This document shows positions 11,891 to 19,778 of a stretch of DNA of 64,000 nt, in pieces. The position numbers and the translations under genes are program-made. Within the stretch, counting starts at the first letter, position 1. Every line of letters begins with the position of its first letter. Source of the stretch: Paraescarpia echinospica (taxonomy: Eukaryota > Annelida > Polychaeta > Sabellida > Siboglinidae); contig CM034543.1 in assembly GCA_020002185.1 (NCBI GenBank), positions 6,402,656 through 6,466,655 of the forward strand. Direction: 5' to 3'. The notes beneath the pieces were generated by a model. That model had not been told where the DNA came from, did not search any database, and saw only the letters and a program-made list of their open reading frames with translations.

Positions 11891-12335
11891 GTTGGAATAA
11901 CACTTTACGCGTGAAGCTTCTAATAAAACCGGATAGCTTACAAGTCATTCAAACGTTCGTTTTAAGCGAATTAATGAAGGCGTTTATATCAACAACGCCC
12001 CTCCCCTTCCTTCCAGCGCCATTTTTTTCGGAAAATATTACGTCACTTCAGTGAGCCTATACGGGCAATGCGAACTGCACATTTCGACTAATGCACACCC
12101 CTTCAGGCTCATCAAAAACATTCAACTTCACACACACCCTGAGGTTTACAAAATCATCAAGATGCAGCTCCATTTGACGCCAAACCGGGAGGTATACCCC
12201 CATACACACTGCAAAATATTTATTTTATATTTAAAAAATTACCACGAAAAACCAGTCACCTCTTATAAGAGCTAATACGGTACCACACCGGAAATGATTT
12301 ATGAAAGTTCATTCCATCCAAACACGACGAACAAC
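11891..12335. promoter_or_regulatory. Putative bidirectional promoter of TBC1D4 and UCHL3
   Basis: These 445 bp separate two divergent start codons, so both 5' untranslated regions and core promoters should lie here. Candidate sites seen by eye are a CRE-like TTACGTCA at 12038-12045, a YY1-like GCCATTTTT near 12018 and an ETS-like ACCGGAAAT at 12287-12295. No clear TATA box at a fixed distance is obvious. These sites are inferred only from matches to consensus. Confidence 0.6.
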
Positions 12336-12377
12336 ATGGCTGGACTGAGATGGTTGCCGCTCGAATCGAACCCCGAA
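12336..12377 (+). CDS. UCHL3: UCHL3-type ubiquitin C-terminal hydrolase, coding exon 1
   Basis: This is the first of nine coding exons (12336-12377, 12492-12503, 14093-14221, 17271-17406, 19696-19778, 24168-24215, 31094-31169, 40130-40188, 45169-45252) that together give 222 codons; the human protein has 230. It encodes MAGLRWLPLESNPE, matching the human start MEGQRWLPLEANPE, and ends in a phase 0 donor GAA|GTAAGT. The enzyme is a small cytosolic cysteine protease of family C12 that removes short adducts from the C-terminus of ubiquitin and NEDD8. Across the exons the four active-site residues are kept: Gln in FIKQ, Cys in NACGT, His in DLHF and Asp in EMDGR. The gene diverges from TBC1D4 across a 445 bp spacer. 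Confidence 0.95.
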
Positions 12378-12491
12378 GTAAGTAATGTGTGTTTAAATAC
12401 CACATCATAGCAGTACTGTAACCTAGGATTTTGTTTGCAACACAATATATATGAGGTATTCTCAACATACATATTTTATTTTATGTTGTAG

Positions 12492-12503
12492 GTGATGAAC
12501 AAG
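12492..12503 (+). CDS. UCHL3: UCHL3 coding exon 2, a 12 nt microexon
   Basis: TTATGTTGTAG|GTGATGAACAAG|GTGAGTTAG encodes only VMNK, phase 0 on both sides. It is needed for length: human reads PEVTNQFLKQLG and this gene reads PE + VMNK + YVHTLG with no gap. I found it by hand from splice signals and homology, so transcript support would be useful. Confidence 0.85.
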
Positions 12504-12971
12504 GTGAGTTAGAGACCGAAGCCGGCATTCTGACAGCATGATCATGATGCCATGAACTCGTCCAGACTATCACCTGACTCGCTAATACAACAGCGTCTGC
12601 ATTTCTGATGTACTCGGAGGATTCAGTGATCGGGCTCGCTTCCTTCGTAGCGACTTATCTTTGTCGGTATTTTGCAAGTAGACTTAATAAATGGAATTGA
12701 CAGATTGTCAAATAAAAATCGTTTTGCTCTTAGTCTTACATGTTCACTGACAGTCAGTGTCGGTGACAGTTTGTGCTACTCGTGTCGTGAGGGCCTCGAC
12801 TTGAGCCATGTCATAGCCTGGGGCTGGGCATGAGCCATGACTATGGCTTCATGTCAGTTATATACAAGTTGAATATTGAAGCAGCATAGAACTCAATGCA
12901 AGTGACTAGTGTACGTAGTTGGTGGGCTTACTGTCCGCAGAATAATTCTGTCAAAAATTGTATTTGACATA

Positions 12972-13052
12972 ATTTGTAGTGATATAATTCTATATCTTAT
13001 TTGTAGTGATATAATTCTATATCTTATTTGTAGTGATGTAATTCTATACCTT
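12972..13052. repeat. 27 bp tandem repeat, three copies
   Basis: Three units starting at 12972, 12999 and 13026 (ATTTGTAGTGATATAATTC type) lie in UCHL3 intron 2. The third copy has diverged. Confidence 0.9.
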
Positions 13053-13297
13053 GTTTGTGCTTTTACTTTGTGTTTGTTAGGCATATTTGTATGTAGTTGT
13101 TGAACATTCTAGTTCTACAATCTTAAATAATGCTTATTATTATGGCATCTGTTATTTGTACTGAATATTATCAATCAATAATCAACATTTCTCGACTTTG
13201 GTGATTTAGGGAAAAGTTCTCTACATCACAATTTAATAATTCAGATGGATTAAATGAAGATGCTATTCTTGTATACAAATTAATATTGATATTAATA

Positions 13298-13973
13298 CAC
13301 TAGCCACAAAAAGAAACTGTGCATGATACAAATTTAATTATATTGTTACAAAAATGGTTTAAATTGTCCACACAAAGTGTTATATAAGTGTAACATGTAG
13401 GCCATTATTTTCACTTGACAATAACACGATGGCTTTAATGTTTATGCCTAGTCTTTAGGGTCAAAGTTTCATTCAGCGGTAGACTTGAACGTCACAAGAT
13501 TAATAACAGGTGTGTCATCCATCTGCGTTGATCACTGCAGTGCATCGGCGCCTCATTGATGAAATTTGAGGAGAGTGGATATGGTGTTCCGATAACAATG
13601 GAACCTTGCTGCAATGTTTTGCTGGCTCATGCCAGCCTCCAACTTTCTGATAGCCTGATGGCGTTCGCCAAGACTCAATCTTGTCATGGTATCCGGTGTG
13701 CACTGTCAGCTTTACTTTGTGCTTCGTGTGTTTTCCATTTGGGTGTACCAGCAGCTCTCCATGCTTGTTACGTAAGACCCTTCAGGAGTATTTTCTTTGT
13801 TTTCACACAATGGCATTGCCTGACCTTGCAATATGTAACTTTCCAATGAAAGTCATGTTATGGTATAGTCTACATGTCCCTGTTTCATGTTAATCGACAT
13901 TGAGCAAAATCAATCCATTGCATTACATTTCGGTGTCTTTCTTCCTATGCACAGTTTCTTTTTGTGGCTAGTA
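13298..13973 (-). mobile_element. Tc1/mariner-type deletion derivative with terminal inverted repeats
   Basis: Inverted ends of about 25 bp (CTAGCCACAAAAAGAAACTG and its complement) bound a 676 bp element with TA on each side, the target duplication of this superfamily. On the minus strand around 13700-13560 a transposase N-terminus can be read (RLSLGERHQAIRKLEAGMSQ, then NIAARF and NTISTLLK), a helix-turn-helix of Tc1 type. The catalytic part is absent, so it is non-autonomous. It sits in UCHL3 intron 2. Confidence 0.85.
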
Positions 13974-14092
13974 TAGAAATATGCCTAATAAAAATGCTAT
14001 TTTAATGAAGCCCTACATATCCATATTTATTCAACTACATCCAAATGCAATATGTAGCCTTCATCTTGAACGTATTGTTATTTCTTTCCCAG

Positions 14093-14221
14093 TATGTTCA
14101 CACTTTGGGCGTTCCTAGCAACTTCCAGTTTGTTGACGTTTGGGGTCTCGACCCTGAGCTACTCGTGATGGTGCCAAAGCCAGTCCTGGCAGTGCTGCTT
14201 CTCTACCCCATTACCCCGCAG
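14093..14221 (+). CDS. UCHL3: UCHL3 coding exon 3
   Basis: This exon has 129 nt, 43 codons, phase 0 at both ends, with acceptor TTTCTTTCCCAG|TATG and donor CCCCGCAG|GTAAGA. It encodes [14 protein letters not shown] and [12 protein letters not shown], matching human WQFVDVYGMDPELL and PVCAVLLLFPIT, the first strands and helix of the UCH fold. Its last 18 bases plus the donor are the founding unit of the 37 bp array that follows. Confidence 0.95.
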
Positions 14222-14390
14222 GTAAGACACCCTACCTGTCTACCCCATTACCCTGCAGGTAAGACATTCTACTTATCTATCCCATTACCCCGCAGGTAAG
14301 ACACCCTACCTGTGTACCCCATTACCCTGCAGGTAAGACATTCTACTTATCTACCCCATTACAACACAGGTAGGATACCTTACTTGTCCC
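14204..14390 (+). repeat. 37 bp minisatellite made of the UCHL3 exon 3 donor, part 1
   Basis: Units start at 14204, 14241, 14278, 14315 and 14352, each of the form TACCCCATTACCCCGCAG|GTAAGACACCC. The first unit is the genuine exon end and donor. Each later unit keeps CAG|GTAAGA or CAG|GTAGGA. The array is then interrupted by a CR1 LINE and continues at 16395. Confidence 0.95.
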
Positions 14391-16394
14391 ATTGAAAAAA
14401 CAAGGGAAACGGTCCAGAAAGAAACACTTATCGAAAGAAGCCATTAGAAAAATTAAGTACAAACAAATAATGTGGAAGTCATATAGACGTACTGGAAATG
14501 ATGAAGACTACAACGTTTATAAAGAAGCACTTAACCAAGATACAATTGAAATTAGAAATTCAAAGAGAAGCTATGAAAAAAAATTAGCTTGTAATATAAA
14601 ACATGACAACAAGAGTTTTTATGCATATGTTCGGAGCAAGCAGAAAGTTCAAGATAAGGTCAGTCCTCTGGAAGATAGTGCTGGAAATATAATATCGGAG
14701 GGATTGTTAATGGCAGAAGACCTGAATGAGTACTTCAGTTCGGTGTTTACCACAGAAAATGTTAGTTCACTGTCAGTACCAGAGGCTAAGTTCAAGGGGG
14801 CGGAATCAGACTATTTAGGACAGTTAATTGCAACCCCGGAAATAAAATAAAAAATAAGGACAATGAAGGTTAATAAATTCCACCCAAACTACTATTGGAA
14901 ATTGTAGAACAAATCAGCATACCGCATGCAACAGTTTTCAACTTGTCATTAAAACGAGGGAGTGGTTCCTTTAGAATGGAAAGAAGCAAACATTATACCG
15001 ATATTTAAAAAGAGTTCGAGAAACAAGTAAGAGAACTACAGATATCGGTGATTTACAAATTATTAGAAAGACTAATTAAAGATCACATGGTGGATTTTCT
15101 TGTTAAACATAACTTGATAACCCATCTCAACATGGGTTTCTAAAAGCGAGGTCATGCTTAACAAATATGTTATGTTTTTTGGAAGACATCACTAAGTAGA
15201 TAGACGAGGGATCACCAGTAAATATCATCTTCTTAGATTTTCAGAAAGCTTTCGACCAAGTGCCACATCAAAGATTACTGCCTAAACTAAAGGCTCATGG
15301 CATAGGAAATTGTATAATTAACTGGATAGAAACATGGCTGATTGACAGAAGACAACGGGCAGTAGTTGATGAGGAGGCTTCAATTTGGAAATCGGTTTTG
15401 AGTGGGGTACCACAGGGATCAGTCCTGGGACCTATATTATTCTTCATAATTATATATATAAACGATTTGGATGATGATAACAAGCAAGGTGTTGAAATTT
15501 ACGGATGGTACAAAAGTGCTTAGAAGGATTAAACGTGATGGAGATAGACGCATTTACAAGATGATCTTGACAGGTTGATCAAATGGTCTGAAAAATGGCA
15601 GATGTTCAATTTTGGGAAATGTAAATGCCTCCACACAGGACATGGGAACGAAGATGTAGAATATACAATGTGGGTTATTGTACTAAATACTACTAAAAGA
15701 AAAAGACTTAGGGTTAACAATTAGTGCTGGTATGATGGTTTCAGAGCAGTGCGGACTTGCAGCTTCAAAGGGAAATCAAATCCTTGGATTAATTAGGTGA
15801 AATATAGTGTGTAAGGAAAAAGAACTAATAATACCGCTGTACAAAACAATAGTTGGGCCTCATTTAGAATATTGTATACAAGTGTGGAGGCCATACCGCA
15901 AGAAGGACAGATATGCTAGAAAGAGTACAGAGGAGAGCGACTAAAATGATACCAAAACTGAGAGACATTAGTTACAAAATACGCCTAAGAGAATGTGGTT
16001 TAACAACACTAGAGACCAGGAGATTGAGAGGAGATCAGATAGAAGTGTTTAAAATATTGAATGGTTATGAAAATATTGATAGGAATATTTTGTTCTCAGT
16101 TAAGAAAGATAGAAGGACTAGAGGACATGAAGTTACATTAGCAAAGGAGCAGTGTAGATTAGATATAAGAAAGTTATCATTTTCAAAAGGACAGTAAATG
16201 ATTGGAACAGATTATCTTCTGATTGTGAGGGTGCTAGTACTAGTAGTGTGAATATGTTTAAAAATAAAATTGACACATCTCAGAAGGGTGGGATACACGC
16301 AGATAAAAAGGGTTGGACTCTCGATAAGCCAAAAGGCTTCCTTGTCCACCTGCCATCTAGAGTTAATTCTCTGAGTGGCCATGTTATTAAATCT
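14391..16394 (+). mobile_element. CR1-type LINE, 5'-truncated and inactive
   Basis: This belongs to the same family as the copy at 1328-4284. It starts in the linker after the endonuclease (KHLSKEAIRKIKYKQ) and runs through the reverse transcriptase to the 3' end. Open pieces lie at 14392-14850, 15260-15523 and 15913-16197. The catalytic FADD motif is altered (it reads FTDG around 15498) and several frameshifts are visible, so it is dead. It landed inside the exon 3 donor array, which must be older. Confidence 0.92.
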
Positions 16395-16457
16395 TGTCTA
16401 CCCCATTACACCACAGGTAGGACACCCTACTTATCTACCCCACTACCTTACAGGTAA
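16395..16457 (+). repeat. UCHL3 exon 3 donor minisatellite, part 2
   Basis: Two more 37 bp-type units (CTACCCCATTACACCACAG|GTAGGA and CTACCCCACTACCTTACAG|GTAATA) follow directly after the LINE. Both still carry a CAG|GT junction. From 16458 to 17270 the intron is AT-rich with nothing else I recognise. Confidence 0.9.
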
Positions 16458-17270
16458 TACCAGGGACATGACAAGTTTCCTAGCTTAACAGCCGTAACAG
16501 GACACAATTCAACAGTTCACAGGTCCTGCCGATTTTTTACAAAACCTTAATTTCTCTCAACGTATTAAATGTAATTTCATCGAAATACCTTCATGTTGTA
16601 TTGCTTTATCCTACCTACATGCACTTCAGTCCACTGTATTCACAAGTCACAACTACTCTCTATTTTCCAATGTCTTAAGACAGTATTTTCAAAGGCAGTG
16701 ACCAAAAAGGAACATTGTAATGTAACTTGTCTATAATAATAATAGGAAACAGAATAATTAATTCTGCTACCTCAAATTTATTTATAAATTTATTCATTGT
16801 CCAAACGTTGATAAGCTCGTCATTGAAAATATGTTGTATGGTTCAGTGTTGGCATCTCGTGTAATAATCGGTGGCGTCTCACCGCTGAACCTGGACATTA
16901 ATCCAGAAAAATGTTTTGTATTTTGCTTGCATTATTTCTCGTGAATATTTCAGAATAATGCCTTTGTGGGTTTTTGCTAAATATTAGGCAAACTATCAGC
17001 TTGCATAACATAAAATTGGCATCTGTTATCAGCTCCACTGCCAGTCCAAGATAGTTACTGCACCGAACAAACATGTCTTGCAAATATGTCACACATTCAT
17101 GATTTATGGCTAAAATAAATGCAATAGAGCCACAAGGTAACTTTCTGTTCGTTAACCATCACCTTAACTGTAGCTTCTCAATTTTTGTACGAAACATACA
17201 TGTAAAAGGAAATGTGCAATTTGATGTCTTGATAAATAGCTTGATGACGACATGTTTGTGGTTTATACAG

Positions 17271-17406
17271 TCAGAGAAGGAGATCTTTGGTGAGGAGGAG
17301 AACAGAGGAGACATGTACTTCATTAAACAGACCATCGGCAATGCGTGCGGCACAATGGGACTCATTCATGCCATCCTCAGCAACTCAGACAGGATCAAAC
17401 TTGACG
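17271..17406 (+). CDS. UCHL3: UCHL3 coding exon 4 with catalytic cysteine
   Basis: This exon has 136 nt, beginning in phase 0 after GTTTATACAG and ending in phase 1 at GACG|GTGAGA. It encodes YFIKQTIGNACGTMGLIHAI, which carries the oxyanion-hole Gln (KQ) and the nucleophile Cys (NACGT). The segment before it, SEKEIFGEEENRGDM, is eight residues shorter than the human equivalent and accounts for the whole length difference. A missed microexon in intron 3 is the alternative, but I saw none. The following intron up to 18121 shows no other feature. Confidence 0.95.
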
Positions 17407-18121
17407 GTGAGAGTCGGTCTGATGGCAGTGCTCCCTGCGTGAGTTTAGTGGAGTCATGCAACGGTAATCAACCTAGCGTATGTATATATATATGTCTGTG
17501 GAAATGTTAACATTTCCTTCTAGGCGGTTTGCATTTCGGGCACATTGGCCTGTGGGTGCCACACTTTTAGGGATTAATTTATGACATGAGGGAAGTAATC
17601 TCTGTAAAGGGTTTGTAAAGGTTTTAGGGTTCACACTGGATGTTAGTTGGATGTAAATGTATTGTAAATGACCTTACGCATGGTTCTGAGTCATTCCATT
17701 GGTATGCTGATCAGTTGAGCATCAGAGCATGTTACACATGTTATACATAACTTGCATCTCAAATTACGTCATAACATGTATCATTTATTAATACTCTGGG
17801 AAACCATCTCCTGTCTGTTAACGTAACACCATCCTGATGGTGGGCTTTTTTCTGATTAGTGCAAACATGGAAGTTTTCACCAGCGTTTTTTTTATTATAT
17901 TGTACAAGAGTACGGTAACAATCTTGTTCATTTTGTAGTTAGTATGTTAGACATGTCCCAGAGATGTCGGTCATCACAAATTATGCAGGAAGCGCCCGCT
18001 GTCATTATGGTGTCTTGGTTTTCGTACAAGATGTTCACACTTTTCAAGTTTATTCTACATTGTCAACAATGACAATATTATATAGCCTGTTCACTGTGTA
18101 CTTTATTTGATGCCACTTATA

Positions 18122-19717
18122 TTAGTTTATTGCCTAACATTGTTACAGCATCAAAACACCTCAGTGTATTGGTTTATTGCCTAACATTGTTACAGCATCA
18201 AAACACTTCAGTCTATTGGTTTATTGCCTAAATTGTTACAGCATCAAAACACCTCAGTGTATTGGTTTATTGCCTAACATTGTTACAGCATCAAAACACT
18301 TCAGTCTATTGGTTTATTGCCTAACATTGTTACAGCATCAAAACACCTCAGTGTATTGGTTTATTGCCTAACATTGTTACAGCATCAAAACACCTCAGTG
18401 CATTGGTTTATTGCCTAACATTGTTACAGCATCAAAACACCTCAGTGCATTGGTTTATTGCCTAACATTGTTACAGCATCAAAACACCTCAGTGCATTGG
18501 TTTATTGCCTAACATTGTTACAGCATCAAAACACCTCAGTGTATTGGTTTATTGCCTAAATTGTTACAGCATCAAAACACCTCAGTGTATTGGTTTATTG
18601 CCTAACATTGTTACAGCATTAAAACACCTCAGTGCATTGGTTTATTGCCTAACATTGTTACAGCATCAAAACACCTCAGTGTATTGGTTTATTGCCTAAC
18701 ATTGTTACAGCATCAAAACACCTCAGTGTATTGGTTTATTGCCTAACATTGTTACAGCATCAAAACACCTCAGCGTATTGGTTTATTGCCTAACATTGTT
18801 ACAGCATCAAAACACCTCAGTGTATTGGTTTATTGCCTAACATTGTTACAGCATCAAAACACCTCAGTGTATTGGTTTATTGCCTAACATTGTTACAGCA
18901 TCAAAACACCTCAGTGTATTGGTTTATTGCCTAACATTGTTACAGCATCAAAACACTTCAGTGTATTGGTTTATTGCCTAACATTGTTACAGCATCAAAA
19001 CACCTCAGTGCATTGGTTTATTGCCTAACATTGTTACAGCATCAAAACACCTCAGTGCATTGGTTTATTGCCTAACATTGTTACAGCATCAAAACACCTC
19101 AGTGCATTGGTTTATTGCCTAACGTTGTTACAGCATCAAAACACCTCAGTGCATTGGTTTATTGCCTAACGTTGTTACAGCATCAAAACACCTCAGTGTA
19201 TTGGTTTATTGCCTAACGTTGTTACAGCATCAAAACACCAGTGTATTGGTTTATTGCCTAACATTGTTACAGCATCAAAACACCTCAGTGCATTGGTTTA
19301 TTGCCTAACATTGTTACAGCATCAAAACACCTCAGTGTATTGGTTTATTGCCTAACATTGTTACAGCATCAAAACACCTCAGTGTATTGGTTTATTGCCT
19401 AACATTGTTACAGCATTAAAACACCTCAGTGTATTGGTTTATTGCCTAACGTTGTTACAGCATCAAAACACCTCAGTGTATTGGTTTATTGCCTAACGTT
19501 GTTACAGCATCAAAACACCTCAGTGTATTGGTTTATTACCTAACATTGTTACAGCATCAAAACACCTCAGTGTATTGGTTTATTGCCTAACATTGTTACA
19601 GCATCAAAACACCTCAGTGTATTGGTTTATTGCCTAACATTGTTACAGCATCAAAACACTTCAGTGCATTAGTTTATTGCCTAACATTGTTACAGCATCA
19701 AAACACCTCAGTGCATT
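18122..19717 (+). repeat. 47 bp minisatellite made of the UCHL3 exon 5 acceptor, about 34 copies
   Basis: Each unit is TTGGTTTATTGCCTAACATT then GTTACAG|CATCAAAAC then ACCTCAGTGYA. It includes a branch-point-like CCTAAC, the 3' splice site TTACAG and about 20 bases of exon. The last unit is the true junction of exon 5 (19695/19696). Copies are almost identical, with variants such as CATTG/CGTTG, CTTCAG/CCTCAG and a few short deletions, which suggests recent or homogenised expansion. Because 47 is not a multiple of 3, an upstream acceptor changes the frame; I find early stops when any of them is used. Confidence 0.97.
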
Positions 19718-19778
19718 CCTTGCAAAGACAAAGAGCATGACACCAGAAGAACGTGGGAAGTATCTGGAGACTGACACG
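19696..19778 (+). CDS. UCHL3: UCHL3 coding exon 5, flanked on both sides by copies of its own splice sites
   Basis: This exon has 83 nt, phase 1 in and phase 0 out. With the G from exon 4 it reads ASKHLSAFLAKTKSMTPEER, then GKYLETDT, matching the human segment that ends KKFLEESVSMSPEERARYLE. The acceptor TTGTTACAG|CATCAAAAC is the last unit of the 47 bp array and the donor GACACG|GTAAGT is the first unit of the 39 bp array. Only this pair of sites keeps the protein in frame with exons 4 and 6. Confidence 0.93.

Noticed and set aside
11268..11914. Several ORFs overlapping TBC1D4 exon 1 in other frames
   Set aside because: Only the minus-strand frame at 11890-11219 matches the PTB domain; the others are shadows in GC-rich coding sequence.
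11891..12335. COMMD6 between TBC1D4 and UCHL3 as in human
   Set aside because: The interval is too short and shows no coding similarity.
14221..17270. Search for a missing UCHL3 exon between exons 3 and 4
   Set aside because: No segment with both splice signals and similarity to the family loop was found; the LINE and donor array fill most of the intron.
18122..19717. CRISPR-like appearance of the 47 bp array
   Set aside because: Units are continuous without variable spacers, and the genome is animal.
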